DNA of 43,177 nt from Parcubacteria group bacterium (GTDB lineage: Bacteria; Patescibacteriota; Minisyncoccia; Phycocordibacterales; Zambryskibacteraceae). Positions 34,882 to 43,177 of this stretch are shown in pieces (the stretch's first letter is position 1; each line of letters opens with the position of its first letter). Below the pieces are notes generated by a model. It was not told the DNA's origin. It saw nothing but the letters and a program-made list of their open reading frames with translations, and ran no database searches. The position numbers and the translations under genes are program-made. The stretch is from NCBI GenBank assembly GCA_028286565.1, contig JAQBRH010000006.1, positions 1-43,177 on the forward strand, in the 5' to 3' direction.

Positions 34882-34882
34882 T
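34877..34882 (+). promoter_or_regulatory. -10 TATAAT, leaderless position for 34889; contains the upstream stop codon
   Basis: TATAAT-ACGAAT-ATG, with the TAA of the upstream CDS inside the hexamer. Confidence 0.6.
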
Positions 34883-34888
34883 ACGAAT

Positions 34889-35272
34889 ATGAAGAAACAA
34901 CATATTATATGGCTCGTCGTTCTCGTCGCTTTTATCGGATTTGTAGTATGGCTCGTTCGTACGCCGGGGAGGCAGGTCGTTTCAAAATATGATTCATTCG
35001 CAACATGCTTGAAAGACAAGGGGGTGACCTTTTACGGCGCGTTCTGGTGTCCTCATTGCCAGGCTCAGAAAGCCCTCTTCGGCAGCGCACAGAAACTTCT
35101 TCCGTATGTTGAGTGTTCGAATCCGGACGGCAATTCTCAGAATGAGACCTGCAATGCGGCAAAGATCGCGAGCTATCCTACATGGGTCTTCCCGAACGGC
35201 GATCGCCTGACCGGAGAACAAACGTTCGAAACCCTCTCCTCTAAGAGTTCCTGCGAACTTCCGGCCGCATAA
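34889..35272 (+). CDS. membrane-anchored thioredoxin-fold protein (CPHC active site)
   Basis: N-terminal TM; GVTFYGAFWCPHCQAQKALF; SYPTWVFPNGDRLTGEQ. Confidence 0.88.
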   Translation: MKKQHIIWLVVLVAFIGFVVWLVRTPGRQVVSKYDSFATCLKDKGVTFYGAFWCPHCQAQKALFGSAQKLLPYVECSNPDGNSQNETCNAAKIASYPTWVFPNGDRLTGEQTFETLSSKSSCELPAA

Positions 35273-35284
35273 TACATATTATTT

Positions 35285-35818
35285 ATGTCTACCCTCATTA
35301 CGCCTCTTTTTTCGTATGCTACCATTGTCGCCCACGCGGTCTTCGTGGTTATCATTCTCGCCGCCGTTTTCTATAGATCATGGGGCAGACCTCTCGTCGA
35401 ATTCATCGGCCGGCACGCGCTCGTGCTCGGATTCCTGGCCGCCCTTAGTGCGGTCGTCGGGAGCCTTCTCTACTCGGGCGTCGTCGGCTATGCGCCGTGC
35501 GAGCTCTGTTGGTGGCAGAGGATATTCTTGTACCCGCAGGTCGTTTTGTTCGGCATCGCTCTCTACAAACGGGATGGAGGAGTGTTTGCCTACAGTGTCG
35601 TTCTTTCAACCCTGGCCGGAGCGGTGGCGCTTTATCATTCGTATATCCAGCTCGGAGGAACTCACTCCGTGCTTCCGTGCACGGCAGAAGGCGCCGCGTG
35701 CGCCAAGGTATTCGTGAATGAGTTCGGCTACATCACTATCCCGACCATGGCCCTCACCGTGGCTGTTGGGCTTCTTCTTATCGCCCTTTGCCGCCGCTTA
35801 TATAAAAGAATGTCATGA
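35285..35818 (+). CDS. disulfide bond formation protein DsbB/BdbC family
   Basis: APCELCWWQRIFLYPQ CxxC motif; second Cys pair LPCTAEGAACAK; multi-TM. Confidence 0.93.
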   Translation: MSTLITPLFSYATIVAHAVFVVIILAAVFYRSWGRPLVEFIGRHALVLGFLAALSAVVGSLLYSGVVGYAPCELCWWQRIFLYPQVVLFGIALYKRDGGVFAYSVVLSTLAGAVALYHSYIQLGGTHSVLPCTAEGAACAKVFVNEFGYITIPTMALTVAVGLLLIALCRRLYKRMS

Positions 35819-36684
35819 AAACGATCGTTACCCACAGCGGCATGTTCCATATTGACGAAGTTTTCGCCGTTGCGACGGTCCTGTTGGTATATCCGGACGC
35901 TAAGGTCATCCGTTCGCGTGATATGGAAGTGATCAAAGCGGCGGACATAGCGATTGATGTGGGGATGGAATATGATTCTGAGAGTCTGCGCTTTGATCAC
36001 CATCAGGAAGGAGGAGCGGACGTGCGTCCAAACGGCATCCCATATGCTTCTTTCGGCCTTGTCTGGAGGGAGTACGGCTTTCGTTTGGCTCGAGACGGAA
36101 AGGATATCATCGAAGAAAAATTGGTCATCCCGATAGACGGACCGGACAATGGGGTGTCGATCTATGAACCAAAGTTTGAAGGTATCGAGCCATATACCAT
36201 TCGAGATTTCATCTATTCATTCTTGAGCTATGATGATCGATCCGAAAACCGTATTAACGAGGCCTTTATGTCGGCGGTCGAGCAAGCTAAGGGGGTTCTG
36301 GAGAGAGAGATCACGAAGGCCGAGGAGCGGGCCATCGGTATGAAGGAAGTGCGCAAAATATATGACAGTGCCGTAGACAAGCGGATCATCGTTTTGGATA
36401 AAGATCTTCCCTGGGAACCGGTACTTGCCCCCACTCCCGAAGCGATGTTTGTCGTCTATCCAAGAAAGGAGGGTAACTGGGGGACCAAGGGAGTGCCGGT
36501 AAAAAATTTCGGCTTTGAAAGAAAAAAACTTTTTCCCTATGCGTGGGTGGGCAAATCAGCAAAGGAATTAGCGAAGGTGACCGGGGTCCCCGATGCTTGC
36601 TTCTGCCACAACGGCCGATTCATTACTACTGCAAATTCTAAAGAAGGAGCCATGAAGCTTGCGGAGATCGCTTTAAACGCATAA
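35815..36684 (+). CDS. MYG1 family protein (DHH-like)
   Basis: THSGMFHIDEVFAVATVLL; FDHHQEGGADVRPNGIPYASFGLVWREYG; GVPDACFCHNGRFI. Confidence 0.88.
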   Translation: MKTIVTHSGMFHIDEVFAVATVLLVYPDAKVIRSRDMEVIKAADIAIDVGMEYDSESLRFDHHQEGGADVRPNGIPYASFGLVWREYGFRLARDGKDIIEEKLVIPIDGPDNGVSIYEPKFEGIEPYTIRDFIYSFLSYDDRSENRINEAFMSAVEQAKGVLEREITKAEERAIGMKEVRKIYDSAVDKRIIVLDKDLPWEPVLAPTPEAMFVVYPRKEGNWGTKGVPVKNFGFERKKLFPYAWVGKSAKELAKVTGVPDACFCHNGRFITTANSKEGAMKLAEIALNA

Positions 36685-36693
36685 GGTACGCAT

Positions 36694-37653
36694 ATGTTCA
36701 TCGACGAAATATCATTACATCTAAAAGCCGGACGCGGAGGAGACGGGGTTGAACGCTGGCTCCATGAGAAAGGCAAAGACCTCGGCGGCCCTTCGGGCGG
36801 GAACGGCGGCAAGGGCGGCGATGTGTTCGCCGTAGCCATTCGCGACATCGGCATCCTGTCATCGTATAGAAAAGAAAAAATATTTGAAGCCAAGCGCGGA
36901 GAAGACGGAGCAAAAAATACATGGCACGGAGGCGACGGGGAAGATATAGAAATAAAATTTCCGATCGGCTCCATTATCACAAATCAGGAAACGGGCCACG
37001 TCTTTGAGCTCATGGAAGACGGTCAAAGGATCAAACTTCTTTCAGGCGGACGCGGAGGGCTGGGGAACGAGCATTTCAGATCGTCGACGAACACGAGCCC
37101 TGTAGAGACGACCCTCGGGGTTGAAGGAGAAGAAGCGGATTTCCATATTGAGGTCGAACTGGCGGTTGACTTTGGCCTCATCGGGTTGCCAAACGCAGGG
37201 AAGTCGAGTCTCTTGAATGCCCTTACTCGAGCGCGTTCTAAGGTGGGAGCCTTCCCGTTCACTACTCTCGAGCCGTCCCTGGGAGATATGTACGGGGCTA
37301 TCATCGGGGACATCCCGGGGCTCATTGAAGGAGCCGCCGAGGGCAAGGGCCTTGGTCATAAGTTCTTAAGGCATATAAAACGTACTAAAGGGTTGATACA
37401 CCTTATATCCTCAGAAGAGCAAGATCCATTAGAGACTTATAAGGTTGTACAACGTGAATTGGAACTCTATAACAAAGCAATTCTCAAGAAGCCTGAGATC
37501 ATCCTTTTGACTAAAGTGGATATGGTGAATGATGCGGAGAGGGAAGCCAAGCTGGAGGCGCTTCGAACCTTGGGGAAGGAAGTCTACCCAATGTCGGTGA
37601 TTGATGATACGCTCATAAAAGCTTTTAAGGATATACTTTCACAGAAGACATGA
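36694..37653 (+). CDS. obgE: GTPase ObgE/CgtA
   Basis: KAGRGGDGVERWLHEKGKDLGGPSGGNGGKGGDV; GLPNAGKSSLLNALTRARSKVGAFPFTTLEPSLG; GDIPGLIEGAAEGKGLGHKFLRHIKRT. Confidence 0.95.
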   Translation: MFIDEISLHLKAGRGGDGVERWLHEKGKDLGGPSGGNGGKGGDVFAVAIRDIGILSSYRKEKIFEAKRGEDGAKNTWHGGDGEDIEIKFPIGSIITNQETGHVFELMEDGQRIKLLSGGRGGLGNEHFRSSTNTSPVETTLGVEGEEADFHIEVELAVDFGLIGLPNAGKSSLLNALTRARSKVGAFPFTTLEPSLGDMYGAIIGDIPGLIEGAAEGKGLGHKFLRHIKRTKGLIHLISSEEQDPLETYKVVQRELELYNKAILKKPEIILLTKVDMVNDAEREAKLEALRTLGKEVYPMSVIDDTLIKAFKDILSQKT

Positions 37654-39029
37654 GCGGATATACCCCCACGGTCGGCCTAGAGATCCACGCAGAGCTTCGT
37701 ACTAAAACGAAGATGTTTTGTAGCTCAAAAAACGATACGGAAGAGAAGCGGGCGAACGCAAATATCTGTCCCGTATGCATGGGCTACCCGGGAACTCTCC
37801 CGGTCATAAATAAAGAGGCGGTGCGCCTTGTGCTTTCGCTTGGAACCGCCGTGGGAGGGGAGCTCGCGGATTATACAGAATTCGATCGCAAAAATTATTT
37901 TTATCCGGATATCCCAAAGGGCTACCAGATCAGCCAATACGCGTACCCCCTCGTGAAGGGCGGAGAGATCGCGGGAGTGGCGCTGACTCGAGTGCATCTT
38001 GAAGAAGATACAGCCAAGTCAACGCACGATACCGGGGATCAAAGTCTTCTTGATTTTAATCGAGCCGGAGTGCCGCTTATGGAGCTGGTAACGGAACCCG
38101 TTATTCACGATGCGGAAAGTGCGGCGCGCTTTGCCAAAGAGCTTCAACTGCTCCTCATCTACCTCGGGGCAAGCTTTGCCAATATGGAAAAAGGCGAGAT
38201 GCGCGTCGAAGCGAACATCTCCGTATCCAAGGATGATACGCTCGGCACAAAGGTCGAAGTAAAGAATTTGAACTCCTTTAAGGCCGTGGAAAAATCCATC
38301 CGCTATGAGATCGAACGGCACGTAGCTCTCCTTGAGAAAGGGGAGAAGGTCATGCAAGAAACCCGCGGATGGGATGAGAACAAAGAGGCGACGTTCTCTC
38401 AGAGAGCCAAAGAAGATTCCCATGATTATCGCTATTTTCCCGACCCGGATCTACCCAAGCTTTTTGTGCGCGAGATGCCGGAATTTTCTACCGAAGCCCT
38501 CAGGGCCTCCCTTCCGGAGCTTCCGTGGCAGAAGCGAGAGCGATTCCTGAGGGAATTCGGGATCAAATCCGAGGACGTCGAATTCTATGTCCGAGACCGC
38601 GCCTGGGGCGCATATTTTGAAACAGTCGCCCCGAGCCTCGAGAAGGAGATGTACCAGCTCGCCTCGAACTACATCTTGTCCGACCTCAAAGAGCCGATCG
38701 ATCCTGAGAGCTTCAAAGAAGTGATCCGCATGATCCATGGGGAAGAAATTTCATCCCGCGGCGCGAAAGATATCTTGAAATATTTACATGAGAACGACGG
38801 TGATCCGAAAAAGATCGCTGAAGAAAAAGGACTCATCCAAAAAAGCGATGCGGGAGAATTAAAATTAATAGCAGAAAAAGTTATCGCCGAGAACGCCGCT
38901 GCGGTGCAGGAATATAAGAACGGCAAAGTCTCATCGCTCCAGTTCCTTGTTGGCCAAGGCATGAAGGCTTCCAAGGGGAGCGCAAACCCCGGGGTGCTGA
39001 AGGGTGTCCTCGAAGAGATGCTCGCATAG
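37650..39029 (+). CDS. gatB: aspartyl/glutamyl-tRNA(Asn/Gln) amidotransferase subunit B
   Basis: TVGLEIHAELRTKTKMFCSS; NICPVCMGYPGTLPV; RKNYFYPDIPKGYQISQY; GEMRVEANISVS. Confidence 0.98.
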   Translation: MSGYTPTVGLEIHAELRTKTKMFCSSKNDTEEKRANANICPVCMGYPGTLPVINKEAVRLVLSLGTAVGGELADYTEFDRKNYFYPDIPKGYQISQYAYPLVKGGEIAGVALTRVHLEEDTAKSTHDTGDQSLLDFNRAGVPLMELVTEPVIHDAESAARFAKELQLLLIYLGASFANMEKGEMRVEANISVSKDDTLGTKVEVKNLNSFKAVEKSIRYEIERHVALLEKGEKVMQETRGWDENKEATFSQRAKEDSHDYRYFPDPDLPKLFVREMPEFSTEALRASLPELPWQKRERFLREFGIKSEDVEFYVRDRAWGAYFETVAPSLEKEMYQLASNYILSDLKEPIDPESFKEVIRMIHGEEISSRGAKDILKYLHENDGDPKKIAEEKGLIQKSDAGELKLIAEKVIAENAAAVQEYKNGKVSSLQFLVGQGMKASKGSANPGVLKGVLEEMLA

Positions 39030-39034
39030 TCCCC

Positions 39035-39074
39035 AAATAAAAACACTCTCCCATTCGGGAGAGTGTTTTTATTT
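39035..39074. terminator. bidirectional terminator, 18-bp perfect stem AAATAAAAACACTCTCCC-ATTC-GGGAGAGTGTTTTTATTT
   Basis: Perfect inverted repeat between convergent gatB and the MerR-like gene; contains the latter's stop codon. Confidence 0.92.
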
Positions 39075-39314
39075 CTCGTCCTCAAGGTGCTGGATCATCA
39101 GTTTCTTGATCCTTTTCTCGGCGTTCGACTTCGTGGTCCCTCCTTCAATATCTTCGATAACGTGCTCTAGTGCGGAGAGCTTGTAGACCCGGTAATTGTT
39201 CATGGGATGCCTGTTGGCTTTGAACTTGCCAAGCTTGTCCCAGTTCCTTAGGGTGAGGGGAGACACTCCAAGTATCTCGGCAGCCTCCTTAATTGAAAAG
39301 TAAATTTCTTTCAT
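39069..39314 (-). CDS. MerR/excisionase-type helix-turn-helix protein (81 aa)
   Basis: FSIKEAAEILGVSPLTLRNWDKLGKFKANRHPMNNYRVYKLSALE. Confidence 0.88.
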   Translation of the reverse strand: MKEIYFSIKEAAEILGVSPLTLRNWDKLGKFKANRHPMNNYRVYKLSALEHVIEDIEGGTTKSNAEKRIKKLMIQHLEDEK

Positions 39315-39541
39315 TGGTTTAGATGCATAAACATTGATAATCTTCTATAAATATAGTATCACAATTTAACAAGCTCTAATAAGGTTTAAGTGTTGATAAA
39401 CTCGCTTTCAAAAATTACCTGAAATTTATTGTGCCTGTTCTGCCTATGCTAGTTTAATTAATCGTTGAGAAACGGCTATTTCATTGCATATCGTAAGGAA
39501 GTTCTAAATTAAAATTATTCTGTATATGCTCATCGGCTATC

Positions 39542-39562
39542 CCCATTTTTGCCTGAAATGGG
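39542..39562. promoter_or_regulatory. inverted repeat CCCATTT-N7-AAATGGG, candidate operator
   Basis: 7-bp perfect arms just upstream of the -35 at 39565. Confidence 0.5.
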
Positions 39563-39564
39563 TT

Positions 39565-39592
39565 TTGATATTGATGAGCCGAGATTTATAAT
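39565..39592 (+). promoter_or_regulatory. promoter TTGATA-16-TATAAT
   Basis: Consensus -10; ATG at 39601 is 8 nt past the -10. Confidence 0.7.
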
Positions 39593-39600
39593 TTATGTTG

Positions 39601-40488
39601 ATGAATAAAGGTCTTTCTTTCGATGGTAAGGAATATATCTCGGCAAGCCGAGCTGCAGAAAAGCTAAGTTATGCTCAGGATTATATTGGCGCGTTGATTC
39701 GAACCGGAAAAGTTCCCGGCCGCATGATCGGCCGTTCTTGGTATGTTGACTATGATTCTCTCCTTGCCCATAAAAAAGGCAGAAAAATAAAAAAGGAAAA
39801 ATCTCAGAATAATTTCCAGACAGAAGTTCCTTCTCAGGCAAAAATTGAATATGAGGATCTGCTTGCCGCAAATGAAGAAATTCCTTTGATGCAAAAGGCC
39901 GCGGCCGAAGAGACCGCTATGCCTCTGAGAACCTTTTTCAAATATGAGCAGGATGTACAACCTCGGCTACCCGAGCTTTCAAAACCCCATAGTAGCCCTA
40001 TAAGAAAAGGTAATTTCGTTCAGCGTACCGCGATCGCTGTTGCAGTGATTACACTCATTATCTCGAGTCTGCCCTTGATGGAGCATGCCTCCCCCAGACT
40101 TTCTGACAAGTTTAATAGTGGTGTCGCGTCTTCAATGGCCGTTTTGGAAACCGGATCAAATCATGCCGCCTCGATCCTGGGGCTTTTCAATATTGAGATG
40201 GCGCCGTTCCTTAGAAAAATGCTCGGCTTTGAGCCAAAAGTAGTGCCCGCTCTTACCGGCGAGCCCTTGGTCACCGAGGCGCAAACTGCGGGAGGCCTCG
40301 TGGTCTTGCCGACAGATGAAAATCATGACGCCGAGGTAGCCCGCATACAGAGCGCCTTCTCGGATCCGGTGGCGGTGCTCGCCGATACGAGCGGAGATTC
40401 AGGCGTGATCACCCCCGTTTTTCATCCCGGAGACGACACTCGGGGATATACATATGTCCTTGTTCCCATACAATCCAAAACGCAATGA
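39601..40488 (+). CDS. N-terminal HTH domain + single TM + extracytoplasmic region
   Basis: KEYISASRAAEKLSYAQDYIGALIRTGKVPGRMIGRSWYVDYDSLLAHKK HTH; TM TAIAVAVITLIISSLPLM. Start chosen at the second ATG. Confidence 0.75.
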   Translation: MNKGLSFDGKEYISASRAAEKLSYAQDYIGALIRTGKVPGRMIGRSWYVDYDSLLAHKKGRKIKKEKSQNNFQTEVPSQAKIEYEDLLAANEEIPLMQKAAAEETAMPLRTFFKYEQDVQPRLPELSKPHSSPIRKGNFVQRTAIAVAVITLIISSLPLMEHASPRLSDKFNSGVASSMAVLETGSNHAASILGLFNIEMAPFLRKMLGFEPKVVPALTGEPLVTEAQTAGGLVVLPTDENHDAEVARIQSAFSDPVAVLADTSGDSGVITPVFHPGDDTRGYTYVLVPIQSKTQ

Positions 40489-41918
40489 TCTCCTCTTTTA
40501 AAAAACTTATTGCAGCTTCTCTTCTTATCATGCTTGTTCCTTCTCTTTCTTTTGCACAGGTCCGTTCATCAAGCGCCTACAAGATCCAATCCGATAGCAT
40601 TAATTTTGCCGGAGGATTTGGCGCAAGCGCAACGTATAAGGTAGAGTCGGCGCTCGGAGAAACGGGCACGGGGAGACTGGCGAGCGCGAGCTACGGCTTA
40701 TTTGATGCCGGGTATCTGCATCCCGCGCCTTCTTCCGGAGGGGCTGCTCCGAACGCTCCATCGTCGGGAGGAGGATCCTCTTCGCCGAGCTCAAGTCATC
40801 CGGTGGTGACGAGCTCGCCCGACGAACCGCTTTTTTACATTGCGACGACGGACACAAGCGCGATCGTTATATTTCGAACGAGCATGGATGTGACCGCCCG
40901 CATCGCCTGGGGTGAAAATGCCGGCTATGCATCAGGCTCGGCCGCCGAGGTCGGGTACGGGGCATATCATAAATTCCTCCTCAAGAATCTTGCGCCGGGT
41001 ACTTCATACACCATGAAGGCGGTCATCACAACCGGCACGGGTAAAACGAATTCGTATGAAAATATCGAGTTCGCTACGCTTCTTCATCCGTTCGTAAATC
41101 TTCCTCTGAACGTCCTGTCATTCTCGGCCGCGCCGGGGACGCGCGCCATCGATCTCGCCTGGAAGCTCCCGAACGATCCCAATGTAGTTGCGAAGAGGAT
41201 CGTGCGCTCGACGAATTTTTATCCTACGTCTCCGGAAGACGGAGAGATCATATTTAACGAGCGGATGAGCGGGACGGAGAACTTCTCTGATACCAATGTA
41301 AAGCCGGGCGTCACGTACTACTATGCGATCTTTACCGAAGATCTGGCAGGCAACTTTTCCTCAGGCGCCATAGATTCGGCGCGCATCCTGCTTCACGGCG
41401 AGGCGCAGGCGACCTCTACCCCGCTTGAGAACATCCCGGATGCAGAGAACGTCGATCCGCTGATCGCCAAGCTGTCTTTGATCAATTTCACTTTCAGCCA
41501 GGACGGAGCTGTCCTCGATCCGAACGGCGAGATCGTCACCATCGACGGCAACAAGAACCTCAAGATCTCTCTCAGGTACACCGATCTGCCGAAAGTGCTG
41601 AAGACGGTGGCGGTTACGCTCGTCACCATCGAACCCGAGCCAAAATCGTTCACCTTTATCCTCCGGGCAAACAGCGCAAAAACGAGATACGAAGCCACGA
41701 TCGGATCTCTGGGTAAAACAGATAGCTATAGGCTGAAGATCACCATTATTGACTTCAAGAACCAGGGATTGAAAAAGATCAACGGGGCGCTGGTCGTGCA
41801 TTCGGGAGATCCGGCCTCCTACTCTGATGATGACATCAACAGGCTCCTTACATACCTTCTCTTGATCCTCGGCCTGTTTGTGATCGTCGTGTACCTTTTC
41901 AGGAACCGCCATGAATAG
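40485..41918 (+). CDS. secreted/membrane-anchored protein with fibronectin-type-III-like region
   Basis: Signal peptide LLIMLVPSLSFAQ; YKIQSDSINFAGGFGASATYKVESALGETGTG; FN3-like segments; C-terminal TM plus RNRHE tail. Confidence 0.8.
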   Translation: MISSFKKLIAASLLIMLVPSLSFAQVRSSSAYKIQSDSINFAGGFGASATYKVESALGETGTGRLASASYGLFDAGYLHPAPSSGGAAPNAPSSGGGSSSPSSSHPVVTSSPDEPLFYIATTDTSAIVIFRTSMDVTARIAWGENAGYASGSAAEVGYGAYHKFLLKNLAPGTSYTMKAVITTGTGKTNSYENIEFATLLHPFVNLPLNVLSFSAAPGTRAIDLAWKLPNDPNVVAKRIVRSTNFYPTSPEDGEIIFNERMSGTENFSDTNVKPGVTYYYAIFTEDLAGNFSSGAIDSARILLHGEAQATSTPLENIPDAENVDPLIAKLSLINFTFSQDGAVLDPNGEIVTIDGNKNLKISLRYTDLPKVLKTVAVTLVTIEPEPKSFTFILRANSAKTRYEATIGSLGKTDSYRLKITIIDFKNQGLKKINGALVVHSGDPASYSDDDINRLLTYLLLILGLFVIVVYLFRNRHE

Positions 41919-43177
41919 ATCTCTCGCCTACATCATCATCCTTTCCGCCGTTATCGTTTCTTTTGTGACGCCTGCGAACGCGGCGACGTGGAATGCGAGC
42001 TTCACTCCGGAGATCAATTATCAGGGCCGCCTCGTCACTCCGGCCGATGCGGCTGTTCCTGACGGGCTCTATAATATACGCTTCAAGCTCTACACCGCTT
42101 CATCGGGAGGAAGTCCGATCTGGACGGAAACGCTGTCCGGGGCTAATCAGGTTCAAGTGACCTCGGGCCTCTTTTCGGTCATGCTCGGAGCGGTCACTTC
42201 TCTCACTACTATTGATTTTAACCAAGTGCTGTATTTGACGATCGAGGTCGGAGGCACCGGAGGTTCTCCGAGCTGGGACGGGGAAATGACGCCGAGAAAG
42301 GTGCTCGGTGCGGTTCCCGCTGCCATGACCGCCTATACGCTGAATGGCCTCGACTCGACTCAATTCGTACGCAGCGACGCGAATTCGACCATTACCGGAG
42401 ACCTCATCATCAACGGCAATTCTACGACCACCGCGGCTACGACTACCCGCTTTTTCTCCACCACCGGCACGGTGACCAATCTGTCCGCCTCTACGTTTAC
42501 CGGCGCGGGCCTTACCACATGCAACAACGCATCCTCCGCCTTGATGTGGAATGCGGGGACGTTTAGCTGTCATACGATCTCGGGGGGCGGAGGAGGCACG
42601 GATGTTAACTGGTCGTTCTTCAACGGTTCGGGCATCATGCTCGCTACCACGACAAACCAAGTCTTGATCGGCGGATCTGCTACCACCTCGACCGCCAAGC
42701 TCGAAGTTGTCGGAGGCATTCAAGTATCCGCCTCGACTACGCTCCAGGACTTCACTTTTACGAACGCCACAGGCTCACAGGCGACCACTACGTCTCTCTT
42801 CTTCACCAAAGCTCAGGGCGGGTCGCTTATTGCGAGTGGCCTCGGAACTTTCCAGAATCTGCTTGTTCTCGGATCAACGACGCTCCAAGATTTTACAGCG
42901 CACACATCAACGTCGTCCCAAGCCACCACGACAAATTTCTTTACCACTACCGGCACGCATACCAATTTGTATTTCACGACCGCGAACGGAGCGACCGAAA
43001 CCCTCACCGGCACTCTCACTGCGGGGAATCTTCTCGTCAATGGCTCCTCCACTCTCCAAAGCTTCACCTTCGTCAGTGCTACCGGCACGCAAGCCACCAC
43101 CTCGCGTTTCGCTATCTCGAGCATTACGTCCAAGCTTCTCAAAGCTGATGCCAACGGCTCGGTCATCGGAGCCATCG
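41911..43177 (+). CDS. large Thr/Ser-rich repetitive surface protein, 3' end beyond window (absent from ORF track)
   Basis: No stop from ATG 41911 to the window end (422 codons read); signal peptide MNRSLAYIIILSAVIVSFVTPANA; INYQGRLVTPADAAVPDGLYNIRFKLY; repeats STTLQDFTFTNATGSQATTTSLFF etc. Confidence 0.85.
   Translation, partial: MNRSLAYIIILSAVIVSFVTPANAATWNASFTPEINYQGRLVTPADAAVPDGLYNIRFKLYTASSGGSPIWTETLSGANQVQVTSGLFSVMLGAVTSLTTIDFNQVLYLTIEVGGTGGSPSWDGEMTPRKVLGAVPAAMTAYTLNGLDSTQFVRSDANSTITGDLIINGNSTTTAATTTRFFSTTGTVTNLSASTFTGAGLTTCNNASSALMWNAGTFSCHTISGGGGGTDVNWSFFNGSGIMLATTTNQVLIGGSATTSTAKLEVVGGIQVSASTTLQDFTFTNATGSQATTTSLFFTKAQGGSLIASGLGTFQNLLVLGSTTLQDFTAHTSTSSQATTTNFFTTTGTHTNLYFTTANGATETLTGTLTAGNLLVNGSSTLQSFTFVSATGTQATTSRFAISSITSKLLKADANGSVIGAI

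Noticed and set aside
37480-37530. ObgE G4 motif reads TKVD rather than NKxD
   Set aside because: [NT]KxD is an accepted GTPase G4 variant; not strong evidence of altered function.
1-43177. Recoded UGA (Gly) genetic code, as in Gracilibacteria/SR1
   Set aside because: TGA acts as the terminal stop in many ATGA junctions, and no conserved CDS contains an internal TGA.

Overview
The window reads as a fragment of a compact Patescibacteria/CPR (probably Parcubacteria-like) chromosome using the standard bacterial code, with TGA as a stop at many ATGA gene junctions. It opens with the 3' ~870 nt of a divergent 16S rRNA that is not followed by 23S. Next come a tRNA-Ile(GAT) and a ~25 kb surface-polysaccharide locus: GT4/GT2/GT8/GT11-like transferases, FkbM, NanM-like, TylF and other methyltransferases, RmlB, other epimerases, a Wzm/Wzt-type ABC exporter and an O-antigen-ligase/TPR protein. 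The right side carries secA, a DsbB/thioredoxin pair, MYG1, obgE, gatB, two divergent HTH genes and the start of a Thr/Ser-rich repetitive surface protein that runs off the window. The observations most worth a second look are these. (1) The 16S 3' tail keeps a perfect helix 45 but has no anti-Shine-Dalgarno (GAGUAAUUCA where GAUCACCUCC is expected). Matching this, many operon-head genes have a TATAAT-like -10 ending 6-8 nt before the start codon, which predicts leaderless mRNAs; downstream genes are joined by ATGA or stop-N-ATG junctions. (2) Two back-to-back leaderless promoters sit in a 21-bp divergent intergenic region. (3) The tRNA-Ile CCA end shares its A with the ATG of the next ORF. 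(4) A 25-aa Lys/Ala-rich histone-tail-like peptide missing from the ORF track lies behind an AT-rich repeat region containing a perfect DnaA box and a 12-bp palindrome. (5) A tandem glycosyltransferase duplication has one copy fused to a TylF-like methyltransferase. All homology calls come from motif recognition by eye; no searches were run.
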